DNA of 64,000 nucleotides from Amycolatopsis arida (GTDB lineage Bacteria; Actinomycetota; Actinomycetes; Mycobacteriales; Pseudonocardiaceae): contig NZ_FOWW01000001.1 in the NCBI RefSeq assembly GCF_900115565.1, positions 749,731 through 813,730 on the forward strand, given 5' to 3'. Made by a program: the position numbers and the translations under genes. The stretch's first letter is position 1, and every line of letters starts with the position of its first letter. Below are positions 1 to 7,415 of the stretch, piece after piece. The notes beneath the pieces were generated by a model that was not told where the DNA came from, made no database searches, and worked only from the letters and a program-made list of their open reading frames with translations.

Positions 1-725
1 TCAACCTGCACGGCACCGGGCCGCGGAGCACGGCCGTGCTGGACGCGCTGCGCCCTCGGCGGCGGATCGGCCACCGCGGGCACGGCTGGCCCGGCCCGGA
101 GTGGGTGGACGACCTGCACGAGCGGGAGCGGTGGTGCCGGCTGCTCCGGGCGCACGAGGTGCCCGCCGACGGCGGCGACCTGCTGCTCACCCCGCCACCG
201 GCGCCCGGCCCGGCACCGGGCGCGGTGGTGGTGCACCCCGGCGCCGCCTACGGGAGCAAGCGGTGGCCGGTGGAGCGGTTCGCCCTGGTGGCCGGGCGGT
301 TGCGAGCGGAAGGCCACCGGGTGGTGGTGAGCGGGTCGGCCGCGGAGCGCGCGCCGGCGGAGTGGCTGCGCCGCAGGGCCGGGCTCGCCCGCGCCGACGT
401 GCTGGCCGGCCACACCGGGCTGGCCGATCTCGCCGCGCTGGTGGCCGGCGCGCGGCTGGTGGTCTCCGGTGACACGGGCGTGGCGCACCTGGCGTACGGC
501 TTCCGCACGCCGTCGGTCACCCTGTTCGGCCCGGTGCCGGCCCGCCACTGGGGCCCGCCGGAGGGCGGCCCACACCGGGTGCTGTCGGCCGACCACCTCC
601 GGCGCGGCGACCCGTTCGCCGACACCCCCGACCCGGCCCTGCTCGGCGTGACCGTGGCCGAGGTGCTCGCCGCCGTCGAGGCGTTGCCGGCGGACCGTCC
701 GGCGGCGAAACCCGTCGCGCCCTGA
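1..725 (+). CDS. Glycosyltransferase family 9 (heptosyltransferase-like), 5' partial
   Basis: The gene enters from the left edge; the reading frame is open from base 3 and gives 240 residues before the stop. The visible part is the C-terminal Rossmann half of a GT9 (ADP-heptose:LPS heptosyltransferase-like) enzyme. It shows HPGAAYGSKRWP near codon 77, the SGDTGVAHLA nucleotide-sugar loop near codon 155 and FGPVPARHWGP near codon 176. GT9 enzymes move a sugar from a nucleotide donor to a glycan acceptor in the cytoplasm. Gram-positive actinomycetes make no LPS, so the acceptor is probably another cell-surface or secondary-metabolite glycan. The GTG at 36 is not the true start, because NLHGTGPRS, typical of the family's N-terminal half, lies upstream of it in frame. 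Confidence 0.85.
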   Translation, partial: NLHGTGPRSTAVLDALRPRRRIGHRGHGWPGPEWVDDLHERERWCRLLRAHEVPADGGDLLLTPPPAPGPAPGAVVVHPGAAYGSKRWPVERFALVAGRLRAEGHRVVVSGSAAERAPAEWLRRRAGLARADVLAGHTGLADLAALVAGARLVVSGDTGVAHLAYGFRTPSVTLFGPVPARHWGPPEGGPHRVLSADHLRRGDPFADTPDPALLGVTVAEVLAAVEALPADRPAAKPVAP

Positions 726-838
726 CCGGGCGCGCGACTAGGCTCGCGGCATGCGTTGACCTCTGCCCGGTGGCCGGGCACCCCCACACCTCTCCTTCGT
801 GTCGACCCCGTTTCCGATCGCCCGAAGGAGATCCTTCG

Positions 839-1771
839 ATGAGCACCACCGTGCCCATCCCCGTTCCCGAAGCGCTGGCCGCGCTGCTTCGCGCGCACCA
901 CGGTGCCGCCGGTCACGCCTTCGTCACCGCGCTGCCCGCGTTGGCCGCGGACGTGCTGGACCGCTGGGCGTTGCGCCCCGACGGCCCCGCCCGGCACGGG
1001 ATGGCCTCGCTCGTGCTGCCGGTGCGGCGCGCCGACGGCACGCCGGCCGCGCTCAAGCTCCGGCTGGTCACCGAGGAGAACGCCGGCGAGCCGATCGGTC
1101 TGCGCCGGTGGGGCGGCGCCGGCGTGGTGCGCCTGCTCGACCACGATCCGAGGACCGGGGCCCTGCTGCTGGAACGCCTCGACGCCACCCGCCCCCTGTC
1201 CGCGCTGGCCGACGACGACACCGCGCTGCGGATCGTCGCCGAGCTGCTGGCTCGGCTGGTCGCGGTGCCCGCGCCGGCCGGCCTGCGAACCCTCGCCGGG
1301 GTCGCCACGGCGATGCTCGAGGAGGCGCCCCGCGCGGTGCCCGCCCTGCGCGACCCCACCGAGCGCCACCTGGTCCGGGCCTGCGCCGGCGCGGTCGCCG
1401 AGTTGGTCGACGACGCCGGGGACCGGCTGCTGCACTGGGACCTGCACTACGACAACGTCCTCGCCGGAACCCGGGAGCCCTGGCTGGCCATCGACCCGGA
1501 GCCGCTGGCCGGTGACCCCGGCTTCGACCTGCTACCCGCGTTGACCAGCCGGTGGGACGCGGTGGTGGTCACCGGCGACGTCGAGCGGGCGGTGCTTCAC
1601 CGCTTCGACCTGCTCAGCGAGGCCGTCACCGTGGACCGCCGGCGCGCGGCCGGCTGGACCCTCGGGCGGGTGCTGCAGAACGCGCTGTGGGACGTCGCGG
1701 ACGGCAAGCCCACCCTGGACCCCGAGCAGGTGGCCATCGGCACCGCGCTGCTGGAGCACCGCTGGCGGTGA
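839..1771 (+). CDS. Aminoglycoside/hydroxyurea phosphotransferase family protein (APH(6)-like)
   Basis: This is a 310-aa kinase of the streptomycin 6-kinase/hydroxyurea phosphotransferase type. The catalytic loop HWDLHYDNVL lies near residues 199-208 (Brenner-type HxDxxxxN) and the metal-binding DPEPLAGDPGFDL near residue 219. The N-terminal part has a kinase beta-lobe with an ALKLR lysine strand. The ATG at 839 is chosen because a GAAGGAG ribosome site lies about 10 nt upstream; an in-frame GTG at 770 adds an implausible leader. Family members phosphorylate aminoglycosides or other small hydroxylated compounds with ATP in the cytoplasm. There is no antibiotic cluster around it, so the substrate is unknown and resistance is only a possibility. 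Confidence 0.85.
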   Translation: MSTTVPIPVPEALAALLRAHHGAAGHAFVTALPALAADVLDRWALRPDGPARHGMASLVLPVRRADGTPAALKLRLVTEENAGEPIGLRRWGGAGVVRLLDHDPRTGALLLERLDATRPLSALADDDTALRIVAELLARLVAVPAPAGLRTLAGVATAMLEEAPRAVPALRDPTERHLVRACAGAVAELVDDAGDRLLHWDLHYDNVLAGTREPWLAIDPEPLAGDPGFDLLPALTSRWDAVVVTGDVERAVLHRFDLLSEAVTVDRRRAAGWTLGRVLQNALWDVADGKPTLDPEQVAIGTALLEHRWR

Positions 1772-1915
1772 CCGGCCCGCGCGGCCGGGCTCGACCACGG
1801 CCGCGCAGGGTTGGCCGGCCACGGGTCGGGGTAACCCCGGGTGACACCGTGAGTCACCCGTCCGGCGGGTGTTGACTCGTCCGGTGCGCGCTTGGGCGAG
1901 AAAGGCGGCCAGACG

Positions 1916-2434
1916 ATGCCGACGCGTATGTCAGAGGTGGGTGACAAGCGCCACCTTCAGGTCACCATGTCCCGACCACGACCCGTCCGCCGGGTCACGC
2001 CCCCGGCCGAGCCACCCGTCCTGCCCGAGCGATCCCTCGCCGGCTACGTGCACGCGGTCGCCGCGGAGCTGGGCGTCGGACCCGCGGGCACCGGGGTGGA
2101 GGTGGCGGACGTGAACACCGGCTACGTCGCCCTTCCCCAGCGCTGCCCGAGGTACCCGAACCGCGACCTGATGCTCGTGTGGGGCGACCGGGACGGCTGG
2201 GTCGTGGCGGTGGAGACCGACCCGGCCGAGGAGCCGGTGATCGTCGCCTACTTCGCCGACGACGTCCTGCCCGAGCCCGCCGAGGTGGCCCGGTTCGTCC
2301 GCGGACTCGGCGCGGGCGAGCCGGTGGGCCTGGTGGTGCCGCCGCGGTGGCGGGAGCGCAGCGCCACCGGCGACCTGGCCGCCCGCCTGGAGCGCTACGC
2401 CCCGCACGCCCGGTACTTCCCACCACCATTCTGA
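1916..2434 (+). CDS. DUF6292-like small cytoplasmic protein
   Basis: This is a 172-aa protein with no signal peptide or membrane segment. The core (LAGYVHAVAAELG, then GYVALPQRCPRYPNRDLMLV, then GWVVAVETDP and DDVLPEPAEVARFV) matches, from memory, the DUF6292 family that is common in Pseudonocardiaceae. No biochemical role is established for the family. ATG 1916 is preferred because GAGAAAGGCGG sits about 10 nt upstream; GTG 1892 is an alternative that adds 8 residues. It stands alone, so the neighbours give no functional hint. Confidence 0.7.
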   Translation: MPTRMSEVGDKRHLQVTMSRPRPVRRVTPPAEPPVLPERSLAGYVHAVAAELGVGPAGTGVEVADVNTGYVALPQRCPRYPNRDLMLVWGDRDGWVVAVETDPAEEPVIVAYFADDVLPEPAEVARFVRGLGAGEPVGLVVPPRWRERSATGDLAARLERYAPHARYFPPPF

Positions 2435-2935
2435 GCGCCTGAGCGCACGCCAGCCCGGCCCTCCCGCCGCTCGCGGCCGCGGCCGTTCCGGTGCGCCACC
2501 GGCTCCGCGTGCCGCGGCCCACAGTGCCGACAGGCCCCAATCCGATCGAACGCACGCTGTCCGGCCAGGCCAGCACGTCGCCGTGGTCTGCCCACTCTCG
2601 GTCTTCTCGGTAACCCGTTCCCAGCGCGCCCGCCGCGCGAGAGGCGTCCCTTCGCGGAACCCGCCGTGGCACCAAGGCGGCCGCCGCTGCTACTCACCGA
2701 ACAGCGGCGGCCTTGACCGGCCCCGGCGTCCGGACACCGAGCCAGCCCGCACGGCGAGTACCCACCCACCACCGCCTCCACCCGCCCTGCGCGCGATTGG
2801 CGGCAAATCCTTCGATCGGCGCCGAGCCGGCGGCACCGGCAGAACGGCTCCCGTCGCGGCCCGGCGACCGGGATGATCGCTCCCGGCGCCCGCCGCGCGA
2901 ACCGTTCGCCGCGGGCTGGTCGCCTGGAGGAACGC
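2435..2935. other. Intergenic region without a supported gene
   Basis: About 500 bp. Open frames on both strands here are short or arginine-rich and lack family signatures or a good ribosome site. The only clear structure is a GC-rich hairpin at 2673-2715, listed separately. The right end carries the CTGGAGG ribosome site of the next gene. Confidence 0.6.
2673..2715. terminator. GC-rich hairpin, possible terminator
   Basis: The left arm starts CAAGGC at 2673 and ends CGCCGCTG at 2689. It pairs with CAGCGGCGGCCTTG at 2702-2715, with a 3-nt bulge and a 12-nt loop. There is no U-tract, as is usual for actinomycete terminators. It lies about 240 bp past the stop of the upstream gene, so its use as that gene's terminator is inferred. 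Confidence 0.45.
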
Positions 2936-3388
2936 ATGCCCACCGCCGTCCTGCTCGCCGCGACCGTGACCACCGGGCTCATGGCCGGCCTGTTCACCGG
3001 GTTCGCCTACGCCGTCATGCCGGGCCTGGCACGCACCGACGACCGCACGTTCGTCGAGGCCATGCGCCGGATCAACGAGGCCATCGTCAACGGCTGGTTC
3101 CTGCCCGCGTTCCTCGGCGCGCCGGTGCTGTCGGCGGTGGCCGTGGTGCTGCGGCCCGGCGGTGCTGACGTGCTGCCGTGGCTGGTGGCCGGCCTTGCGC
3201 TGAACGCGGTCGGGATGTTCGGGGTGACCGTCGCCGCCAACGTCCCGCTCAACAACCGGCTCGCCGCGGCCGACGACCCCGCGGCCGCGCGGACCTGGTT
3301 CGAGCGCCGCTGGGTGCGGTGGAACGTGGTACGCGCCGTGGCGGCGCTGGGCGCGTTCTGCTGCCTCGCACTGGCACTCGTCAGGTAG
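2936..3388 (+). CDS. DUF1772 (anthrone oxygenase-like) membrane protein
   Basis: A 150-aa integral membrane protein with four hydrophobic segments, near residues 5-25, 50-70, 80-100 and 130-150. The NVPLNNRL motif after the third segment is typical of DUF1772, a family loosely related to anthrone oxygenases. Most bacterial members have no proven reaction. ATG 2936 follows CTGGAGG with about 6 nt spacing, which settles the start; the upstream in-frame extension is rejected. It is transcribed toward the CDP-alcohol transferase 38 bp downstream and could share its transcript. Confidence 0.8.
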   Translation: MPTAVLLAATVTTGLMAGLFTGFAYAVMPGLARTDDRTFVEAMRRINEAIVNGWFLPAFLGAPVLSAVAVVLRPGGADVLPWLVAGLALNAVGMFGVTVAANVPLNNRLAAADDPAAARTWFERRWVRWNVVRAVAALGAFCCLALALVR

Positions 3389-3426
3389 GACCGAACGGGC
3401 TGAGCGAGGTGCCCCACCGCTCTACC

Positions 3427-4104
3427 ATGAGCCCGATGAGGTCAGCGCGGAACCGGGATACGACCGGCGCCGCGGCGTGCGGGCACCGCGGCTGCACCGA
3501 CGACACTCGCCCCCGCTGGTGGACGGTGCCCAACGGGATCACCGCGCTCCGCACGGTCGGCACGGTACTGCTGTGCATGGTCGCCGCGGGCGACGGCGGG
3601 CTCGGATGGCTGCTGGCCGCGCTGGCGAGCTACTGGCTGGGCGACATGGCCGACGGGCTGGTCGCCAGGGTGACCAGGACCGAGACCCGGACGGGCGCGG
3701 TGCTGGACATCCTCGCCGACCGGTTGTCGGTCTGCCTCATCGTCACCCTCTACGTGGTCGCCCATCCCGCGGCCGCGCTGCCGGCCGGGATGTTCCTGGT
3801 GCAGTTCGTCGTGCTGGACGCCTACCTCAGCCTGGCGTTCCTCGACTGGCCACTGCTCAGCCCGAACTACTTCGGGCTGGTCGACGCCCGGGTCTTCCGG
3901 TGGAACTGGTCGCCACCGGCGAAGGTGCTCAACACCGCCGCGGTCGTGCTGCTGTGGCTGCTCACCCAGCACGTCGTGGCGACCACGGCGCTCGCGCTGC
4001 TGGTGCTGGCGGTGAAGGTCGCCACCGCGGTCCGGCTGGCCCGGCGCGGCGGCGCCGGCGCCCGCGCGGAGTGCGCGGTCCGGCTCGCCCAGCCGGCACC
4101 GTGA
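3427..4104 (+). CDS. CDP-alcohol phosphatidyltransferase family protein
   Basis: A 225-aa polytopic membrane enzyme. The family signature DGx2ARx8Gx3Dx3D is complete, read as DGLVAR, then G, AVLD and ILAD near residues 78-100. These enzymes displace CMP from a CDP-alcohol with another alcohol to make phospholipid head groups or related phosphodiesters at the inner membrane. A hydrophilic N-terminal stretch of about 35 residues contains Cys and His (ACGHRGC), which is unusual and could bind metal. Acceptor specificity cannot be read. The stop codon overlaps the next gene's GTG start, so the two are translationally coupled. Confidence 0.85.
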   Translation: MSPMRSARNRDTTGAAACGHRGCTDDTRPRWWTVPNGITALRTVGTVLLCMVAAGDGGLGWLLAALASYWLGDMADGLVARVTRTETRTGAVLDILADRLSVCLIVTLYVVAHPAAALPAGMFLVQFVVLDAYLSLAFLDWPLLSPNYFGLVDARVFRWNWSPPAKVLNTAAVVLLWLLTQHVVATTALALLVLAVKVATAVRLARRGGAGARAECAVRLAQPAP

Positions 4105-4580
4105 CCGGGTGGCTGGCCGCGACCCTGGGCACCGGCGTGGTGTCGGCACTGCTGCCGGTGGTGAACATGGAGGTGTACCTGGTCGGCGTGCTGGCCGCCC
4201 GGCCCGACCTGCCGTGGGCGGCGATGGGGGTCGCCGCCGCGGTCGGGCAGATGGTCGGCAAGCTGTGCTACTTCTACGCCGGGCGGGGCGGCGTGCGGCT
4301 CGGCCGGCGGCGGTTGCGGCGGCGGGCTGACCCCGCCCGCGCCGGCCGGTGGGCGACAGACGTGCGCCGGTTCCGGGACGCCGTGGCGCTACGCCCGGTC
4401 GCGGCCGGCGCCATCCTGTTCCTGTCGGCCGGCACCGGCGTGCCGCCGTTCGCGGTGCTCGCGGTGGTCGCCGGTGCGGCGGGCATGCCCGCGCCGCGGT
4501 TCGTGGTGCTCGGGTTGGCGGGGCGCACCCTCCGGTTCTGCGCCCTCGCCGCCGTGCCGTCGCTGCTCGGCTGGTTCTGA
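4101..4580 (+). CDS. Small VTT/DedA-like membrane protein
   Basis: A 159-aa membrane protein starting at GTG 4101, within the GTGA overlap with the preceding phosphatidyltransferase gene. It has about four hydrophobic segments, and VGQMVGKLCYFYAGR after the second resembles the conserved G-x-x-x-G/YxxGR region of VTT (DedA/YqaA) proteins. A basic linker (RLGRRRLRRRAD) divides the halves. Coupling with a CDP-alcohol phosphatidyltransferase suggests a role in lipid flipping or use, consistent with what is known of DedA-superfamily scramblases; this is inference. Confidence 0.65.
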   Translation: MTGWLAATLGTGVVSALLPVVNMEVYLVGVLAARPDLPWAAMGVAAAVGQMVGKLCYFYAGRGGVRLGRRRLRRRADPARAGRWATDVRRFRDAVALRPVAAGAILFLSAGTGVPPFAVLAVVAGAAGMPAPRFVVLGLAGRTLRFCALAAVPSLLGWF

Positions 4581-4637
4581 CCCCGGTTCGGGCCCGGCCT
4601 GGTCCCCTGGTCGAGGCGCGGCCGGGCGGGTGCGCGG

Positions 4638-4662
4638 TGGCCGGCCTCGCCCAGGCCGGCCA
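4638..4662. terminator. Bidirectional terminator hairpin
   Basis: A perfect 10-bp inverted repeat (TGGCCGGCCT, 5-nt loop, AGGCCGGCCA) lies between convergent genes ending at 4580 (+) and 4819 (-). No U-tract is present. Confidence 0.55.
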
Positions 4663-4818
4663 GGGCGTCCGGCGGGGAGAGGGGTGGCGGCTCTCGATCG
4701 AGACGCGGACGGTGTACCGGCTCGACTCGACGGCCGTCGCCGGGTCCGCCGGGGCCTCGGGCAGCTGCTGGCTCTGGCGCTGCTCACGACCGGTTCGCCC
4801 CCGAGCGTCCCGTTCCCG

Positions 4819-5091
4819 TCAGCGGGTGACGTCGCGGCGCGACCTGTACCGGGTGGACAGCGTCTCCGCGACACCGACCAGCCCGACCGCGGCGATCACC
4901 GCGACGATGAAGCCGAGCACGTTGAGCTCGAAGATGTCGCCGGTGTCGAGGAGGTTGGCGACGGTGCCACCGATCACCGAGCCGGCGAGGCCCAGCAGCA
5001 GGGTGGCGAGCAGACCGAGGTTCTGCTTGCCCGGCTTGATCAGCCGGGCGAGCGCGCCGATGATCAGCCCCGCGACGATGAACCCGATCAT
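4819..5091 (-). CDS. GlsB/YeaQ/YmgE-family stress-response membrane protein
   Basis: A 90-aa protein with three hydrophobic segments and the Gly-rich pattern of the transglycosylase-associated (GlsB/YeaQ/YmgE) family: MIGFIVAGLIIGALARLIKPG at the N-terminus, then LLGLAGSVIGG. Members are short inner-membrane proteins linked to general stress; the mechanism is unknown. The start at 5091 is set by an AGGAGG ribosome site 5-6 nt upstream on the minus strand. It is a single gene convergent with the VTT-like gene. Confidence 0.85.
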   Translation of the reverse strand: MIGFIVAGLIIGALARLIKPGKQNLGLLATLLLGLAGSVIGGTVANLLDTGDIFELNVLGFIVAVIAAVGLVGVAETLSTRYRSRRDVTR

Positions 5092-5448
5092 GCCGTCCTC
5101 CTGGTCGCCTCGTCCCACCCCGAGGCTAGTACGGCGACCGGCGCGCGCAACCTCATCCGCCAGCGCGGGTGAGCCGCTGGATGGCGACGCTGCCCAGCGC
5201 CTCCGGGCCGGTCCCCAGCACGTGGGCTCAGGATACGCGGGCAGCTCCGTGGTCGTTTCGCTCGGCCATCCCGACCTTCCCGGAACGTAGCACTATCGGG
5301 CGATCGAAGACACATAAACCGGACACACGAAAGCACCACCCGATCGGTTGAAGACACCATTCTTTTGCCCGGGAGTCCGTTGTATACACCGACTGCGGCG
5401 GATACGCTAATTTTTCCGACCGAATGACCTTCCCTGGAGGTGCGGACA
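5092..5448. other. Divergent intergenic region with an AT-rich stretch
   Basis: A 357-bp region between the minus-strand GlsB-like gene and the plus-strand operon that starts at 5449. No gene is supported. From about 5290 it is much more AT-rich than its surroundings. It holds two near-identical stretches (GAAGACACA near 5307 and GAAGACACC near 5350) upstream of the promoter listed below; the copies may be activator or repressor sites. Confidence 0.5.
5380..5408 (+). promoter_or_regulatory. Candidate sigma-70-type promoter for the 5449-8455 operon
   Basis: TTGTAT (5380-5385) and TACGCT (5403-5408) are spaced by exactly 17 bp, close to the HrdB-type consensus TTGACA-N17-TANNNT. Transcription would start near 5415, leaving a leader of about 35 nt with a GGAGG site before ATG 5449. 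Confidence 0.5.
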
Positions 5449-5706
5449 ATGATTCATGATCAATTAATCCGGTCGCCGTTCCCGCTCACCGGCACGACCG
5501 AGAAGACGGCGCACGACGTGGTCGCGCTCGTCGAGTCCGGCGAGGACGGCATCGGCGACCTGCCCACTCCCCATGAGATCCACGACCTGGCCCTGTTGCT
5601 GCTCGCCCTGGCCGCGCTGTTGTCGCCGAACAAGGGTGACGAGGGCCCCATCGAGGACCGCGCCACGGAGTTCCGGCAGGAGCTCGAGTTCGCCTGGATG
5701 TCGTGA
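5449..5706 (+). CDS. Small acidic protein of unknown function, first gene of four-gene operon
   Basis: An 85-aa protein not recognised as any family. It is rich in Asp/Glu, has no Cys, and carries a hydrophobic run (LALLLLALAALL) around residues 50-61 between polar ends; the run is too short and Leu/Ala-rich to be a secure membrane span and may be an amphipathic helix. ATG 5449 is preferred over GTG 5440 because CTGGAGG lies 8 nt upstream and overlaps the GTG. It leads an operon with a 233-aa unknown protein, a DUF6895-like protein and a serine hydrolase. A peptide precursor, chaperone or regulatory partner are all possible; none is shown. Confidence 0.7.
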   Translation: MIHDQLIRSPFPLTGTTEKTAHDVVALVESGEDGIGDLPTPHEIHDLALLLLALAALLSPNKGDEGPIEDRATEFRQELEFAWMS

Positions 5707-5769
5707 CGCCCCCGCCACGGGGAACGCACACCAGTTGTTCGTTGGAAACGCTTTCGCTGAAGGTGGAGA

Positions 5770-6471
5770 ATGCGTGAACCCGACGTCGACACGGCGGTCG
5801 ACGCGCTGGCGGGCGCCGTCTCGCACGCGTTGCGGATCTCGGTCGGGTCGCGCCCGAACGAAAATTTCTCACTCCGCGAGGGCATGCCCGGTTGGAACGG
5901 CGACGGACAGGCGCGGCTGGCCGCGCTGCGGGTGCTGGGCGCGGACGCGCTGGCACCGTTCGTTCTGGCCGGGCACACCCTTGCCGACGAGGACGTCGAC
6001 CTGGTTCTCCGGGCCATGCGGCTCCATCCCGCCCCGGACGCGCCGGACCCGAACCGGACCAGGTTGTGGGCGCTGCGGGACTGGGCGGTGATCTCGGTCC
6101 TGCACCGCCTGAACGCGCGGCCCGTTCCGGTGCCCGCCCGCCCGCGGGGCATCGGGGAACGGCGGTGGCAGGCGTGGTGCGCGGAGCTCGTCCGGCTGTC
6201 CAGCCTCGCCCTGCCCACCATCGACAGCCCACCGCGGGCCGAGGTCGCCACCCGGCGGCTCGACCTGGACCGCGGACTGACCCGGGCCCTGCTCCGGCGC
6301 GACCACCTGAGCGCGGCGCGGCTGGCCCGGTGGCAGGCGCTGGACCACGTCGAGGACAGCGACGTCCACCTGCCGTCGGTGCTCGACCACCTCACCGTGC
6401 TGGCCGGTGACCGCCCCCGCGTCCGGCTGGAGGTCACCCTCGCCGGGCTGCTCATGCGAAGGGGGCGATGA
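5770..6471 (+). CDS. Unknown 233-aa protein, second gene of the operon
   Basis: The family is not recognised. The protein is soluble, lacks a signal peptide, and is largely predicted helical (repeated Leu/Ala/Arg patterns such as LAALRVLGADALAPFVLAG). It has conserved-looking Trp and Arg clusters (RLWALRDWAVISVLHRL near 100-116; RRWQAWCAELVRLSS near 135-150). The 63-bp gap before it holds a GAAA-CGC-TTTC mini-palindrome at 5745-5755 that resembles LacI-type half-sites; this is weak evidence. AAGG lies 7 nt before ATG 5770. Its stop overlaps the start of the next gene (ATGA), showing translational coupling. Confidence 0.7.
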   Translation: MREPDVDTAVDALAGAVSHALRISVGSRPNENFSLREGMPGWNGDGQARLAALRVLGADALAPFVLAGHTLADEDVDLVLRAMRLHPAPDAPDPNRTRLWALRDWAVISVLHRLNARPVPVPARPRGIGERRWQAWCAELVRLSSLALPTIDSPPRAEVATRRLDLDRGLTRALLRRDHLSAARLARWQALDHVEDSDVHLPSVLDHLTVLAGDRPRVRLEVTLAGLLMRRGR

Positions 6472-7415
6472 CGGCGATGACGCAGCCCTCCCTCGTCACG
6501 TCCGGGGAACGCCTGTGCGCGCAGGCCATGCGTTGGCTGTGGGAGGCGCGCCGGCACTTCGTGCTGCCGCCATCGGTGTCGTCGGTGGACCTGGTCGACG
6601 TCCAGACGTTCAAGACGCTGAGCGAGCTGGCCCTGGCCGGCTGGGTCGTGCGCCGGGAGGGGGCGGCGGGGTCGGACACCCGCAAGGGCGCCTGCGACCT
6701 GCTCGACTTCGTGTGGGAGCAGTTCCACCGCGGCGACCTGCTCCACCGGATGCTGCTCCGCAACCCCGCCGCCACGCACCCCATCGAGGTGTACTCGACG
6801 CTGTACGCGGCCGGGTACCGGCACGAGGGGTTGCACCAACTCATCCGCCACCTGCTCACCCTGCGCAGCTACCGGGCGTTGGACCTCGTGCCCAACCGGA
6901 AGCTCGGCGTGGCCGCGGCGATCCGCCGGCTCGGCCTCACCCCGTGGGCCGACGACGCGGAGCTCCTGGCCGGAACGTGGTTGGGCGGGCTCCCGGAGCC
7001 GTGGATGATCGACACCTACAACGCGTACTCCGTCACCCACACGGTCTTCCACCTCACCGACCACGGCGCCGCTCCCGACCGCATCCCCACCGAGCTGGGC
7101 GACTACCTGCGCCGGTGGTTGCCGGTGTGGCTGGACGTGTACGCGGAGGCCGGGTTCTGGGACCTGCTGGGCGAACTGCTCATCGTGCACGGCTATCTCG
7201 ACGATCCGGACGAGGATCCCGCACCGTGGCAGCGGTTCGTCCAGGCCCAACACGACGACGGCATGATGCCCAACGGCATCAACCAGCCCACCCCGGACCC
7301 GGTCGCCCGCGCCCTGACCCACTACCACCCCACGGTCGTCGCGGCCATCGCCGGAACGTTGGCGGTGTCCCGCGGCCTGGCGGCGGTGTCGCCGGACGGG
7401 AACGGCACCCGGTGA
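6468..7415 (+). CDS. DUF6895-like protein, third gene of the operon
   Basis: A 315-aa soluble protein. The pattern KTLSELAL near residue 45, FVWEQFHRGDLLHRMLLRNP near 82, and especially YSVTHTVFHLTDHG near 190 with THYHPTVVAA near 284 fits, from memory, the actinobacterial family DUF6895, which has no known reaction. The all-alpha sequence with regularly spaced aromatic and His residues recalls alpha/alpha-toroid proteins; the His residues at THTVFH and HYH could bind metal, which is inference. It overlaps its upstream neighbour by ATGA and its downstream neighbour by GTGA, so all three are made together. Confidence 0.7.
   Translation: MTAMTQPSLVTSGERLCAQAMRWLWEARRHFVLPPSVSSVDLVDVQTFKTLSELALAGWVVRREGAAGSDTRKGACDLLDFVWEQFHRGDLLHRMLLRNPAATHPIEVYSTLYAAGYRHEGLHQLIRHLLTLRSYRALDLVPNRKLGVAAAIRRLGLTPWADDAELLAGTWLGGLPEPWMIDTYNAYSVTHTVFHLTDHGAAPDRIPTELGDYLRRWLPVWLDVYAEAGFWDLLGELLIVHGYLDDPDEDPAPWQRFVQAQHDDGMMPNGINQPTPDPVARALTHYHPTVVAAIAGTLAVSRGLAAVSPDGNGTR

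Noticed and set aside
2395-2997. 200-codon minus-strand frame in the gap before the DUF1772 gene
   Set aside because: Arg/Gly-rich, no ribosome site, no family pattern.
6407-7411. Long plus-strand open frame joined in frame to the serine hydrolase
   Set aside because: It overlaps the 5770 and 6468 genes in another frame, has low-complexity Arg/Pro/Ala sequence, and the family fold starts only after GTG 7412.
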